The notes: generated from the letters alone by a model not told the origin. 51,203 nucleotides of DNA from Candidatus Eisenbergiella pullistercoris (GCA_019115665.1 DXDD01000176.1:1-51203), one strand, 5' to 3'. Numbered from the stretch's first letter, positions 22,583-33,670 are shown. Translations and numbers: made by a program.

Positions 22583-24406
22583 TTATTCCTGCTCTGCGCC
22601 CGTCCCGGCAGGCGCTGCCTCTTCTTTCGCCGTGATGGCGATTCCCAGCTCCTCCAGCTGCTTTTCGTCCACCACGTTGGGCGCTTCCGTCATCAGGCAG
22701 GAAGCGTCCTTCACCTTCGGGAAGGCGATGACCTCACGGATGCTGTCCGCGCCGGTCAGGAGCATTACCAGACGATCCAGGCCGTAGGCCAGTCCGGCGT
22801 GCGGGGGAACGCCGTACTTGAAGGCGTCAAGAAGGAAGCCGAAGCGCTCATGGGCGCTTTCCTTCGTAAAGCCAAGGGCTGTGAACATGCGCTCCTGGAT
22901 GTTTTCATCGGAAATTCTCACGCTTCCGCCGCCCAGCTCCGTGCCGTTTAACACGATGTCGTAAGCCTTGGCGCGCATCTTTCCGGGATCGGTCTCCAAC
23001 AGGTCCAGATCCTCCTCCACCGGCATGGTGAAGGGATGATGCATGGCCACGTAGCGGTTCTCCTCCTCGCTCCACTCGAAGAGCGGGAACTCGGTCACCC
23101 AGAGGAAATCGAAGCGGTTTTCGTCGATCAGTCCCAGCTGTTTTCCCAGCTCCAGACGCAGACCGCCCAGCACGTTGTAAACGATGGTATTCTTATCCGC
23201 CGCGAAAAGAAGCAGGTCGCCCTTCTCTCCTTCCATGGCCGCCGAAAGAGCGTTCAGTTCTTCTTCGGTCATGAACTTGGCAAAGGAGGACTTGTAGCTG
23301 CCGTCCGGCTGGATGGAAAGGTAGGCAAGGCCCTTCGCGCCGCAGCCTCTGGCGTATTCCACCAGGGAATCGATCTTCTTTCTGGGCATGGCGGCCTGTC
23401 CCTTCACGTTGATGCCGCGCACGGAGCCGCCCGCCTCCAGAGCGGAGGTGAACACGCCGAAGCCGCAGCCCTTTACCACGTCGGATACATCCTTTAATTC
23501 CAGGCCGAAACGGGTATCCGGCTTGTCGGAGCCGAACCGGTTCATGGCCTCGATCCAGGGCATCCTGCGTAAGGGCAGCTGCACCTCCAGGCCGATGGCT
23601 TCTTTGCAGATGTATTTGATCAGCCGTTCATTCACTTCCATCACATCGTCCTGATCCACGAAGGACAGCTCCATATCCACCTGGGTGAATTCCGGCTGCC
23701 GGTCCGCGCGCAGATCCTCGTCGCGGAAGCACCTTGCGATCTGGAAATACCGGTCATAGCCGGAACACATCAGCAGCTGCTTGAACAGCTGAGGCGACTG
23801 AGGAAGGGCATAAAACATGCCCGGATGCACCCGGCTGGGTACCAGATAGTCTCTCGCGCCCTCCGGCGTGGACTTGGTCAGCATGGGCGTCTCGATCTCC
23901 AGGAAGCCCTCCTTCGTCATGAATTCCCGGATCGCGGAGGTGATCCGGCTTCTGAGCATGATCTTTTTCTGCAGATCGGGTCTTCTCAGATCCAGGTAGC
24001 GGTATTTCAGACGCAGCTCTTCCTTCGTCCTGGAATTCTCTTCAATGGGGAAGGGAGGGGTCAGCGCCTCGGAAAGGATGCGCACAGACTGAGCCCGCAC
24101 CTCGATCTCACCGGTCGCCAGGTTGTCATTGACCGCGCCCGCGCGGCGCTCCACCCGTCCGGTCACGGCCGCCACGAACTCGCTGCGGAGCCTTCCGGCC
24201 TTTTCAAAGCCCTCCGCTCCCACGTCTCCTTCTTCAAAAATGATCTGCAGGATGCCGGAACGGTCTCTTAAATCCACGAAAACGATGCCGCCCTTGTTTC
24301 TCTGCTTAGCCACCCATCCCATGACGGTGACGGTCTCTCCCACGTTGGCTGCGGAAAGCTCCCCGCACCTGTGGGTCCTCTTCAGGCCCTTCATTGATTC
24401 AGCCAT
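22583..24406 (-). CDS. aspS: Aspartyl-tRNA synthetase
   Basis: The 607-residue class II synthetase charges tRNA-Asp. It has an N-terminal OB-fold anticodon domain (GETVTVMGWVAKQRNKGGIV, FVDLRDRSGILQ), then the catalytic core with motif 2 in YFQIARCFRDEDLRADRQPE and motif 3 in GLAYGLDRLVMLLTG. A bacterial GAD insertion domain lies between them. The C-terminal tail AITAKEEAAPAGTGAEQE is a low-complexity extension. It follows hisS after 94 bases that hold a double-hairpin repeat. Confidence 0.97.
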   Translation of the reverse strand: MAESMKGLKRTHRCGELSAANVGETVTVMGWVAKQRNKGGIVFVDLRDRSGILQIIFEEGDVGAEGFEKAGRLRSEFVAAVTGRVERRAGAVNDNLATGEIEVRAQSVRILSEALTPPFPIEENSRTKEELRLKYRYLDLRRPDLQKKIMLRSRITSAIREFMTKEGFLEIETPMLTKSTPEGARDYLVPSRVHPGMFYALPQSPQLFKQLLMCSGYDRYFQIARCFRDEDLRADRQPEFTQVDMELSFVDQDDVMEVNERLIKYICKEAIGLEVQLPLRRMPWIEAMNRFGSDKPDTRFGLELKDVSDVVKGCGFGVFTSALEAGGSVRGINVKGQAAMPRKKIDSLVEYARGCGAKGLAYLSIQPDGSYKSSFAKFMTEEELNALSAAMEGEKGDLLLFAADKNTIVYNVLGGLRLELGKQLGLIDENRFDFLWVTEFPLFEWSEEENRYVAMHHPFTMPVEEDLDLLETDPGKMRAKAYDIVLNGTELGGGSVRISDENIQERMFTALGFTKESAHERFGFLLDAFKYGVPPHAGLAYGLDRLVMLLTGADSIREVIAFPKVKDASCLMTEAPNVVDEKQLEELGIAITAKEEAAPAGTGAEQE

Positions 24407-24445
24407 AATTTTCTCTCCTTCTGCCGTCTATGACGGCATTTAATC

Positions 24446-24501
24446 CGAGAAATTGGCCGCAAGGCCAATTTCCAGGGAAAATCTCCGATTTTCCCGCCCC
24501 C
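24446..24501. repeat. Double-hairpin element, third copy
   Basis: GAGAAATTGGCC and GGCCAATTTC form the first hairpin, and GGGAAAATC-TCC-GATTTTCCC the second, followed by GCCCCCT. The layout is that of the copies at 7901-8059, with compensating changes that keep the stems paired. It fills the hisS-aspS gap and ends at the hisS stop. Confidence 0.8.
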
Positions 24502-25760
24502 TATTTCAGCGGTTCTCTGTAAAACTCCTGAAATTCCTCCCAGCCCTCTTTCATGAGCTGCTCCTTCTGGAATTTCTTGTTTTTATTCATCCGGGCCACC
24601 AGCACCTGCGTGCCGGTCTCCCGCTCCTTCTGCGCCTGCGCGATACAGTCCGCAAGCGCTTTGCCGGAAACGCCCTTTTCGATCAGGAACACCTTCTTCT
24701 TCGGGCGGCCCGGGATCTGGAAGCCCTGCTCCATCAAAAGCAAAATGATCCGTTCAAAGCCGATGGAAAAGCCGCAGGCCGGAACGTCGTTTCCGGTGAA
24801 TTTCCCCACCATTTTGTCGTATCTTCCGCCGCCTCCGCAGCTTCCGCCGAATTCCGGAATGGCGATCTCAAAAATGGTTCCGGTATAATAGGACATGCCG
24901 CGCACCAGCGTGGGATCGAACACCATCTCAAAATCCGCGGCCTTCGTCTGCGTCACGCTGTCCACGATTTCCTGCAGGTTCTCGATCACGCCGCTCTCCA
25001 GCGCATCCCCCAGCGTTTCCTTCAGCCAGGAAAGACCGTCCTCCGTCTGCCCAAGCGATTCAAACAGGGACAGATACCTTTCCACGCCCGCCGGATCGAA
25101 GCCGCTTTCCAGAAGCTCCTTCTCCACGCCTTCCCTGCCGATCTTGTCCATCTTGTCCAGAATGATAAAGACGGTGTCAAAACTCTCCTCCGGGAAGCCG
25201 CTGTAGGCCGCCATGGCCTTCAGGATCCGCCGCTCATTGATGCGGATCTGGAAATTTTTAAAGCCAAGCCTTCCCAGAGTGGTGGTAGTGGCCAGGATCA
25301 GCTCGATTTCCGCCAGGTTGGAGGGCTCGCCCAGGATGTCGATATCGCACTGCATGAACTGGCGGTATCTTCCCCGCTGCGGCCTGTCGGCCCGCCATAC
25401 GTTTCCCATCTGCAGCGCCTTGAAGGGCGACGGCAGGCTATTGGCGTTATTGGAATAATAACGGCAGAGGGGCACGGTCAGATCGTATCGGAGTCCGCCG
25501 TCCACCAGATCGGCTTCCGTCTGCGCCGTTTCCAGGTTCAGCTTTTCCCCTCTTTTTAAGATCTTAAAGATCAGTTTTTCATTGTCGCCGCCCTGTTTGT
25601 TAGTCAGGTTGGCGATGTTCTCCACACAGGGCGTCTCGATGGAGGTGAATCCGAACTTCGCATAGGTATCCTTGATGATGCCGATGCAGTAATCCCGGAT
25701 CTCCATCTCCGCGGGGAGAATATCCTTCATGCCGGTAACCGGCTTCTTACTGAGTGCCAT
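24501..25760 (-). CDS. hisS: Histidyl-tRNA synthetase
   Basis: The 419-residue class II synthetase charges tRNA-His. GMKDILPAEM starts the protein, motif 2 is in GNVWRADRPQRGRYRQFMQ with CDIDILGE after it, and the histidine-binding blocks are LVRGMSYYTGTIFE and GGSCGGGGRYDKMVG. A C-terminal anticodon domain follows (KKVFLIEKGVSG onward). The ATG at 25760 has AAAGGAAAAG upstream; an in-frame ATG further out lies in repeat DNA. The hisS-aspS pair is typical for Bacillota. Confidence 0.97.
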   Translation of the reverse strand: MALSKKPVTGMKDILPAEMEIRDYCIGIIKDTYAKFGFTSIETPCVENIANLTNKQGGDNEKLIFKILKRGEKLNLETAQTEADLVDGGLRYDLTVPLCRYYSNNANSLPSPFKALQMGNVWRADRPQRGRYRQFMQCDIDILGEPSNLAEIELILATTTTLGRLGFKNFQIRINERRILKAMAAYSGFPEESFDTVFIILDKMDKIGREGVEKELLESGFDPAGVERYLSLFESLGQTEDGLSWLKETLGDALESGVIENLQEIVDSVTQTKAADFEMVFDPTLVRGMSYYTGTIFEIAIPEFGGSCGGGGRYDKMVGKFTGNDVPACGFSIGFERIILLLMEQGFQIPGRPKKKVFLIEKGVSGKALADCIAQAQKERETGTQVLVARMNKNKKFQKEQLMKEGWEEFQEFYREPLK

Positions 25761-25789
25761 AATCTTTTCCTTTCTTCCGGGCCGGATCG

Positions 25790-25870
25790 GCCTTCCAGGC
25801 TGGCTTTCCAAACTGGCCTTCCGGATCGGCCTGTCAGGCCGGCCTTTCCAATCGACCTGTCAAACTGACC
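25790..25870. repeat. Degenerate tandem repeats upstream of hisS
   Basis: Units such as ATCGGCCTTCC, AACTGGCCTTCC, ATCGGCCTGTC, GGCCTTTCCAATCGACCTGTC and AACTGACC follow each other at about 15-17 bases. They recall the patch at 8510-8673. The DNA is full of short complementary stretches and could fold when transcribed. Confidence 0.5.
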
Positions 25871-25972
25871 GGCCATACAGCCGCCGCAGCGGCCCGGCTG
25901 TCAAATCTGTTCCGATTTTACACTTTTTTCCCGCATCCCGCAAGAGGAGGGCCGCTTTTTCCCGGGAAAATC

Positions 25973-26040
25973 GTAACAGTTCAGCCTTCGGCAGAACTGT
26001 TACGGCATCCGGCCATTCCAATCGCTTCGCGATGGGCCGG
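25973..26040. repeat. Composite palindromic element, partial copy
   Basis: GTAACAGTTC (25973-25982) and GAACTGTTAC (25994-26003) enclose AGCCTTCGGCA. GGCATCCGGCC and a partly complementary GATGGGCCGG follow, up to 26040. It equals the left end of the element at 35412-35558 and stands between hemZ and hisS. Confidence 0.8.
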
Positions 26041-26042
26041 AC

Positions 26043-27491
26043 TCAGGCTTCCAGCCCCAGAAGCCGGCGCTTCCGTTCGATCATCTCATCGATCTTTTCC
26101 AGATACAGCGGCAGCTCCTTCACATTTTCGCACCGTTCGATGCGCCCGTCGGGATGGACCGCCTTGGAGATGGTCCCGGCCCCGATGGCCATGATGGACT
26201 GCTTTTCTTCCATGATCAGGATATTGTACAGCCCGTAGCAGCCTTCCCTGGCATAGCCCACATTTTCCAGATTCCCGGTCATGTTCTTCTGGCGGTACAG
26301 ATAATAAGGGTGCAGATTCATTTCCGCCGCCGTCCGCGCCGCCAGCTGAACGGTTTCCTCCGTATTGTGCAGAAGCTCCAGCCCGTTCTTTTCGATCCAC
26401 TGCATCATTCTGGAAGCTTTTTTCACAGCCAGGGAGTGGACGGTCAGGCTGTCCGGAGACAGCTTCCTGATCTCCTCCATGGTATGGCTCACCTCCGGGA
26501 TATCCTCTCCGGGAAGGCCAAGGATCAGATCCATGTTGATGTTGTCAAAGCCTTCCCGTCTGGCCAGGGAAAAGGCTTCCTTCACCTGCTCCACCGTAGC
26601 CCTGCGGCCGATCAGGTCCAGGGTCTTCTGGTTCATGGTCTGGGGATTCACGGAGATCCGGGTCACGCCGTATTTTTTCAGCACCCGCAGCTTGTCCGCC
26701 GTGATGCTGTCCGCCCGTCCCGCCTCCACGGTAAATTCCTTCACCTGTGAAAAGTCAAAGGTATTCCGGAGCCGGGAAAGAAGCCGTTCCAGCTGGTCCG
26801 GTTCCAGCGTGGTGGGCGTGCCCCCGCCGATGTACACGCTGTCCAGCACCTTGTCACGGAAGGCTTCCCGGACGAAATCCATTTCCTTTTCCATCGCCGT
26901 CAGATACTCCTCCACCCGCGCCCGCCATGCGGAGATAGGGAAAGAGGTAAAGGAGCAGTACAGGCAGGTGGTGGGGCAGAAGGGAATTCCCACATACAGG
27001 CTGTAGCCCTTCTCGTAATGGATGTCCTTCAGGATCTCCCGCTCCCTGCAGGCGATGCCCAGAGCCAGCTCCGCCTTCTCCCGGCTGCAGAAATAGGTTT
27101 CTTCCATATAAGAAAGGATCTCCTCCCGGCTCTTTCCTTCCTCCAGATGCTGCATGGCGATCTTGGCCGGGCGGATGCCGGTCAGGCTCCCCCAGGGAAG
27201 CAGCTTTCCCGTTTTGGCGGAAAGCATCCGGTAAAGGAGCTGCTTCAGCTCATTTTTTACCACATTTTTTTCCTCCGGGCGGCTGAGGAGAGTCTCTTCC
27301 TCCTGCCCGTCCATACGGATGCGGATCCGGTCCGCTTCAAAATCCACGGAAATCTCCGGATTGTCCCCGTCGGACGCAAGATCCTTCGTTCCTTCTTTAA
27401 AAACCTTCACCGTCTCCGCCGGGTAAAAGGCCTTCACTAGGGAATGGATATCATATTCAAAACGCAGTTCATTCAACGTTACCGCAAGCAT
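26043..27491 (-). CDS. hemZ: Coproporphyrinogen dehydrogenase-like radical SAM protein (HemZ)
   Basis: The 482-residue protein has a HemZ-type N-terminal domain (about 1-150), then the radical SAM core with CPTTCLYCSF (CX3CX2C iron-sulfur site), VYIGGGTPTTLEPDQLERLL and EAGRADSITADKL. The HemN-like C-terminal part includes SLTVHSLAVKKASRM. The family is oxygen-independent coproporphyrinogen oxidase-like; the exact reaction in Clostridia is not always haem synthesis. GGAGG lies five bases before the ATG at 27491. It is downstream of the MBL gene after an 85-base gap. Confidence 0.9.
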   Translation of the reverse strand: MLAVTLNELRFEYDIHSLVKAFYPAETVKVFKEGTKDLASDGDNPEISVDFEADRIRIRMDGQEEETLLSRPEEKNVVKNELKQLLYRMLSAKTGKLLPWGSLTGIRPAKIAMQHLEEGKSREEILSYMEETYFCSREKAELALGIACREREILKDIHYEKGYSLYVGIPFCPTTCLYCSFTSFPISAWRARVEEYLTAMEKEMDFVREAFRDKVLDSVYIGGGTPTTLEPDQLERLLSRLRNTFDFSQVKEFTVEAGRADSITADKLRVLKKYGVTRISVNPQTMNQKTLDLIGRRATVEQVKEAFSLARREGFDNINMDLILGLPGEDIPEVSHTMEEIRKLSPDSLTVHSLAVKKASRMMQWIEKNGLELLHNTEETVQLAARTAAEMNLHPYYLYRQKNMTGNLENVGYAREGCYGLYNILIMEEKQSIMAIGAGTISKAVHPDGRIERCENVKELPLYLEKIDEMIERKRRLLGLEA

Positions 27492-27576
27492 CGTTACCTC
27501 CGTGCCGAAGCTCTCTTCGCCTTCCGGCAAAGCTTTTTTCCGCTTCTTCCCATGACAAAGGCGGGGAAGCCCCGCC

Positions 27577-28227
27577 TTACTGACAATAGGGATTGTACTT
27601 TTTCTCATCCCCGATGGTGGTGGTGTCTCCGTGTCCCGGATACACCGTCACATCGTCGGGGAGGATCAGCAGCCTTTCCTTAATGGATCGGATCAGGCTG
27701 CCCATGCTGCCCGTGGGGAAATCGGTCCTTCCCACGGAGCCCTCGAACAGGGTATCCCCCGAGAACAGGATCTTCTCTTCCTCCAGATAATAGCAGCAGC
27801 TTCCTCCGGTGTGTCCCGGCGTGGCGATCAGCTTCAGCGAAAAGCCTCCAAGCTCCAGCTGCGCGCCGTCCTTTTCGTAAAAATCCGCCCGCACCGTCTC
27901 AGGCCTCCCCGCGTCCCGGGAAACGTTCTTTCCCGCGTCCTCGCAGAGCTCTTTTTCTCCTTCATACGCGTAGATCTTCGCTCCGGAAAGCCTTCTCAGC
28001 TCATTCGCGCCCCAGATATGGTCAAAATGTCCGTGGGTGAGAAGGATGGCGTTCACATGAAAGCCCTTCTGAGAAAGCGCCTCATAGATCTGCGCGCCCC
28101 GGTCCGCCGGATCGATGACGATCGTTTCGGTGAGGCCGTTTTCTCCCTTCTGTCCTTCCCGATATAAAAAATAGCAGTTGGTCTGGCAGATGCTCAGCAC
28201 CATCCGCCGGATTCTGATCTCTGACAT
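27577..28227 (-). CDS. MBL-fold hydrolase (glyoxalase II-like)
   Basis: The 216-residue protein has the metallo-beta-lactamase motif LTHGHFDHIWG, a second His in TPGHTGGSCCYY, an Asp in LFSGDTLFEGSVGRTDFPTG and a final His in YPGHGDTTTIGDEK. This set is that of hydroxyacylglutathione hydrolase-like thioesterases. The substrate is unknown. The start at 28227 follows GGAGG in the 10-base gap after rel. The position between rel and hemZ is a familiar arrangement in Clostridia. Confidence 0.93.
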   Translation of the reverse strand: MSEIRIRRMVLSICQTNCYFLYREGQKGENGLTETIVIDPADRGAQIYEALSQKGFHVNAILLTHGHFDHIWGANELRRLSGAKIYAYEGEKELCEDAGKNVSRDAGRPETVRADFYEKDGAQLELGGFSLKLIATPGHTGGSCCYYLEEEKILFSGDTLFEGSVGRTDFPTGSMGSLIRSIKERLLILPDDVTVYPGHGDTTTIGDEKKYNPYCQ

Positions 28228-28237
28228 AATTCCTCCA

Positions 28238-30685
28238 TCAGCTTCGTTCAATGTCAATGACGCTGTCGATCGTCCGGATCTTATCGATCACCCTGCTCAG
28301 CTCTTCCCTGCCTCCCACTTCAAAGGAAGCGGACAGAGTCGCCATGCCCTGCTTGTTGATCCGGGTGTTCATGGAAAGGATATCGATGTTCTTCTCCGTC
28401 AGCGCCCGGGAAATATCCGCAAGCAGACCGCTTCTGTTGTTGGCGTAGATCACGATCTCCGCCACATATTTTTCTCCCTCGCTCTCCGCCGGCGAAGCCT
28501 CCCATTCCGCGTCGATCAGCCTTCCCCGCTCCGGCTCGGGCAGGTTCAGGATATTGACGCAGTCGGTCCGGTGGATGGAGATCCCTCTTCCTCTGGTCAC
28601 AAAGCCGATGATCTCGTCGCCCGGCACGGGAGAGCAGCACTTGGAAAACCGCACCGCCACATCATGGATCCCCTTCACCACGATGCCGTTCTTCCCCTTC
28701 GCGCGGGGCAGCATCTGGCGGGCCTGGGCGTTCTCCGCCACGTTTGCCAGCACCTCGGCGTCGCTTAACACCTTGGGATGATCCCTGTCATACAGCTCCT
28801 GCATGCGGTTTAAGATCTGGCCCTCCTTCAGGCCGCCGTGTCCGACCGCGGCAAGCAGGGAATCCCAGTCCCGGAAGCCGTATTTTTTCATCTGAGCCTC
28901 CATGTAGGGAGGCTTTAACAGATCGGAGGCGGAAAGGCCCTTCGCCTTGCAGTAGGCCAGAAGCATTTCCTTGCCCTTTACGATATTTTCTTCCTTGAAT
29001 TCGTTGCGGAACCACTGGTTGATCTTGCTCTTGGCCTGGGTGGACTTCACCAGGTTCAGCCAGTCCCGGCTGGGGCCCTTGGAGTTCTGGGAGGTGAGGA
29101 TCTCCACCCGGTCCCCGTTCTGGATCTCGTAATCGATATTTACCAGCTTGTCGTTCACCCTGGCCCCGATCATCCGGTTTCCGACCGCGGTATGCACGTT
29201 ATACGCAAAATCAATGGGCGTGCTTCCCGCCGGAAGGGTCTTCACATCCCCGGTAGGGGTAAAGCAGTAAACGGTATCGGAGAACAGATCCAGGTCGCTC
29301 TTTAAGAGGTTCATGAACTCCCTGTTGTCCGACATATCCCGCTGCCATTCCAGGATCTGCCGCAGCCAGGCCAGCTTCTCCTCCTCCTGCGCCTGCACCT
29401 TTTTCCCGTCCGAAGCTTCCTTGTATTTCCAGTGGGCGGCGATACCGAATTCCGCCGCCTTGTGCATTTCCACGGTCCGGATCTGGATCTCAAAGGGCTG
29501 GCCCGAGGATCCGATCACGGTGGTATGCAGGGACTGATACATATTCGCCTTAGGCATGGCGATATAGTCCTTGAAGCGCCCCGGGATCGGCTTATACATT
29601 TCATGGATCACGCCAAGGGCCGCGTAGCAGTCCTTTACCGTATCCACGATAATCCGGACCGCGAACAGGTCGTAGATCTGATCCAGCGTCTTGTGCTGGT
29701 TCTTCATCTTCTTATAGATGCTGAAAAAATGCTTGACCCTGCCGTCCAGCCTGGCCTTGATGCCGGCATTCTTCATATGCTCGGCAACCTCTTCCACGAT
29801 CTGGCGGATGTAAGCCTCCCGTTCGCTTCTGCGGATGGCGATCTTATCCACCAGGTCGTAATAAACCTCCGGCTCCAGATATTTTAAGGACAGATCGTCC
29901 AGCTCCACCTTGATCTTGGAAATACCAAGCCGCTGGGCGATGGGCGCATAGATTTCCATGGTTTCTCTGGCGATGCGCTGCTGCTTTTCCGGGGGCTGAT
30001 GCTTGAGAGTACGCATGTTGTGAAGCCGGTCCGCCAGCTTGATCATGATCACGCGGATGTCCTTTGCCATGGCAAGGAACATCTTTCTCAGGTTCTCCGC
30101 CTGCATTTCCTGCTGATCCGGCGTCCTGGTTTCCCCGTTCTCCTTGTCGCTGCGGAAATTGATCTGCTGCAGCTTGGTCACGCCGTCCACAAGAAGAGCC
30201 ACGTCAGCGCCGAACTCCTTCGTGATCTCCTCCGTGGTCATGATGGTATCCTCCACCACGTCATGCAGAAGGCCCGCTTCAATGGTCTCCTTATCCAGCT
30301 CCAGATCCGCCAGAATGATCGCCACGCAGAGAGGATGAATGATGTAGGGCTCTCCGGATTTGCGCACCTGCCCCTCATGGGCTTTCGCGGCGATCAGATA
30401 GGCCTTTTCGATCATGGAAATATCGTCTGACGGATGATACCTGCGCACGCGCGCGATCAGATCCTGATACAGCTCCTCCGGGCTCAGGTACTCCTTCATC
30501 GCCTCGATGCGCCCGTCGTCGATCAGAACGCCTTCTCCGTTCTGCCCCGGCTCCGCATCCAGACTTCCGCCGCCTTCATATACAATTTTGGTCTCTTCCT
30601 CTTTCTGCGGCGCCGGGAGGATCCTGCCGTCCTCCTTCTGAACGCCTTCTGCCAGCTTCTCTTCCCTCATAACCGCTTCACCCAT
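28238..30685 (-). CDS. relA: Bifunctional (p)ppGpp synthetase/hydrolase, Rel
   Basis: The 815-residue protein controls the stringent response. The HD hydrolase domain has KAHEGQVRKSGEPYIIHP and LLHDVVEDT. The synthetase domain contains DLFAVRIIVDTVKDCYAALG and FKDYIAMPKANMYQSLHTT. TGS follows (LPAGSTPIDFAYNVHTAVGN), then helical and zinc-finger-like regions (VRFSKCCSPVPGDEI), then a C-terminal ACT domain. The N-terminus has an extension of about 70 residues (Glu/Gly-rich) beyond the usual Rel start. The proposed ATG has only a moderate ribosome site, AAAGGG. It sits between apt and the MBL gene. Confidence 0.95.
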   Translation of the reverse strand: MGEAVMREEKLAEGVQKEDGRILPAPQKEEETKIVYEGGGSLDAEPGQNGEGVLIDDGRIEAMKEYLSPEELYQDLIARVRRYHPSDDISMIEKAYLIAAKAHEGQVRKSGEPYIIHPLCVAIILADLELDKETIEAGLLHDVVEDTIMTTEEITKEFGADVALLVDGVTKLQQINFRSDKENGETRTPDQQEMQAENLRKMFLAMAKDIRVIMIKLADRLHNMRTLKHQPPEKQQRIARETMEIYAPIAQRLGISKIKVELDDLSLKYLEPEVYYDLVDKIAIRRSEREAYIRQIVEEVAEHMKNAGIKARLDGRVKHFFSIYKKMKNQHKTLDQIYDLFAVRIIVDTVKDCYAALGVIHEMYKPIPGRFKDYIAMPKANMYQSLHTTVIGSSGQPFEIQIRTVEMHKAAEFGIAAHWKYKEASDGKKVQAQEEEKLAWLRQILEWQRDMSDNREFMNLLKSDLDLFSDTVYCFTPTGDVKTLPAGSTPIDFAYNVHTAVGNRMIGARVNDKLVNIDYEIQNGDRVEILTSQNSKGPSRDWLNLVKSTQAKSKINQWFRNEFKEENIVKGKEMLLAYCKAKGLSASDLLKPPYMEAQMKKYGFRDWDSLLAAVGHGGLKEGQILNRMQELYDRDHPKVLSDAEVLANVAENAQARQMLPRAKGKNGIVVKGIHDVAVRFSKCCSPVPGDEIIGFVTRGRGISIHRTDCVNILNLPEPERGRLIDAEWEASPAESEGEKYVAEIVIYANNRSGLLADISRALTEKNIDILSMNTRINKQGMATLSASFEVGGREELSRVIDKIRTIDSVIDIERS

Positions 30686-30709
30686 ATGGTTTTCCCTTTA
30701 ACGGGCAGT

Positions 30710-31234
30710 TCAGTTTCCTTCGTACCGGATCGCGGACTCCAGACGGTATCCGGCGATCTTTTCCCTGCCCTTCAGGCCCTTCAGCTCCATGAGCACCACA
30801 ACGCCGACCACCTGTCCGCCCAGCGATTCCACCAGCCGGATCATGGCCTCCGTGGTCCCGCCCGTAGCGATCAGATCGTCCACGATCAGCACCTTCTGTC
30901 CCGGTTTGACAGCGTCCTTATGGATCTCGATCACCGCCGTGCCGTATTCCAGCTCATATTCCACGGAAACCGTCTCGCAGGGAAGCTTTCCCTTCTTGCG
31001 GATCAGCACAAAAGGCTTATGATTATTGTATGCGATGGGGGTTCCGAAGATAAAGCCCCTGGACTCCGGCCCTGCCACCACGTCATAATCCAGATCCTTC
31101 ACCAGATCCTGCATCGTATCGATCGCCAGATGGAGCCCGTCCGCGTCCTGCAGCACGCTGGTCACATCGCGGAACATCACACCCTTTTCCGGGAAATCCG
31201 GAATACATCTTACATACTCTTCCAGTTTTTTCAT
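30710..31234 (-). CDS. apt: Adenine phosphoribosyltransferase
   Basis: The 174-residue salvage enzyme makes AMP from adenine and PRPP. The PRPP loop is VLIVDDLIATGGTTEA, the N-terminus IPDFPEKGVMFRDVTSVL is typical, and PESRGFIFGTPIAY holds the adenine-site Arg region. The ATG at 31234 has GGAGG five bases upstream; an in-frame ATG twelve bases earlier has none. It heads the apt-rel-MBL-hemZ transcript from a strong promoter. Confidence 0.95.
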   Translation of the reverse strand: MKKLEEYVRCIPDFPEKGVMFRDVTSVLQDADGLHLAIDTMQDLVKDLDYDVVAGPESRGFIFGTPIAYNNHKPFVLIRKKGKLPCETVSVEYELEYGTAVIEIHKDAVKPGQKVLIVDDLIATGGTTEAMIRLVESLGGQVVGVVVLMELKGLKGREKIAGYRLESAIRYEGN

Positions 31235-31361
31235 CTTTTCCTCCATGCCGCCTGAATATCCCTTCCCCGCGCCGGTCAGCAGATACCCGGCGCGGATCAG
31301 CGCGGCAGTTTCCTTCGTCTGCATGCTTCTGCAGCTGCTTTTTCCTGAAAAACTATTCTTT

Positions 31362-31390
31362 ATTATATTATCTATCCCTGCATAAGTCAA
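31362..31390 (-). promoter_or_regulatory. Predicted promoter of apt-rel operon
   Basis: TTGACT (31390-31385) and a perfect TATAAT (31367-31362) are 17 bases apart on the minus strand, about 130 bases before the apt start. The gap 31235-31544 holds only this promoter, the apt leader and the groEL terminator. Confidence 0.85.
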
Positions 31391-31451
31391 CGGATTCCCC
31401 TGCTGCTGCAGTTTCTTTTCCGAAAGGAAAGCCCGCCGGGCACACCGGAAA

Positions 31452-31490
31452 GAAGACGGCGCCCGTTTTTCGACAGGCGCCGCCTTCTTT
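31452..31490 (-). terminator. Intrinsic terminator after groEL
   Basis: On the minus strand GAAGGCGGCGCC and GGCGCCGTCTTC pair (one G-T) around a short loop. The right arm ends in TCTTC and a modest T-rich tail. It lies 54 bases past the groEL stop and upstream of the apt promoter. Confidence 0.8.
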
Positions 31491-31544
31491 TCTATTTTTC
31501 CTGATTCGATTCTTTTCTTTCCCAAAGCTCCGATCACGGAAGGA

Positions 31545-33248
<1,704 letters not shown>

Positions 33249-33263
33249 TCAGGCAGATTCCTG

Positions 33264-33554
33264 TTATTTCTCAATCACTGCCAGAACGTCGGACTGCTTT
33301 ACGATGATGTATTCCTGGTCCTCGTCAAGCTTTACTTCCGTTCCCGCATATTTGGAATAGATCACCTGATCTCCAACCTTCACTTCCATTTTGATTTCCT
33401 TGCCGTCAACCATTCCGCCGGGGCCTACAGCGATGACTTCCGCCTGCTGGGGCTTCTCCTTGCTCTGTCCGGGAAGAACGATTCCGGATTTGGTGGTTTC
33501 TTCCGCTTCCAGCTGCTTTAATACGATTCTGTCGCCTAAAGGTACTAATTTCAT
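33264..33554 (-). CDS. groES: 10 kDa chaperonin GroES
   Basis: The 96-residue co-chaperonin begins MKLVPLGDRIVLKQLEAEE. The mobile loop is TTKSGIVLPGQSKEKPQQ, the roof region VGPGGMVDGKEI, and the C-terminus DEDQEYIIVKQSDVLAVIEK. It caps the GroEL ring. AAGGAGG lies seven bases before the ATG. The CIRCE operator lies 50 bases upstream. Confidence 0.98.
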   Translation of the reverse strand: MKLVPLGDRIVLKQLEAEETTKSGIVLPGQSKEKPQQAEVIAVGPGGMVDGKEIKMEVKVGDQVIYSKYAGTEVKLDEDQEYIIVKQSDVLAVIEK

Positions 33555-33603
33555 AAAAATGCCTCCTTGTTGAATCCTTTCTGATCCAGTATTGTTTAGG
33601 CTG

Positions 33604-33630
33604 TTAGCACTCACTTATGTCGAGTGCTAA
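33604..33630. promoter_or_regulatory. CIRCE operator (HrcA binding site)
   Basis: TTAGCACTC-N9-GAGTGCTAA is a perfect match to the CIRCE inverted repeat. The HrcA repressor binds it and blocks groES-groEL transcription until heat stress. It lies in the groES leader just downstream of the promoter. Confidence 0.97.
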
Positions 33631-33641
33631 ACACTATAGAT

Positions 33642-33670
33642 ATATTATGTTTTCACCCCTCTTTATGCAA
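33642..33670 (-). promoter_or_regulatory. Predicted promoter of groES-groEL
   Basis: TTGCAT (33670-33665) and TAATAT (33647-33642) are 17 bases apart on the minus strand. The start of transcription would fall beside the CIRCE operator, as is usual for HrcA-controlled genes. Confidence 0.75.
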
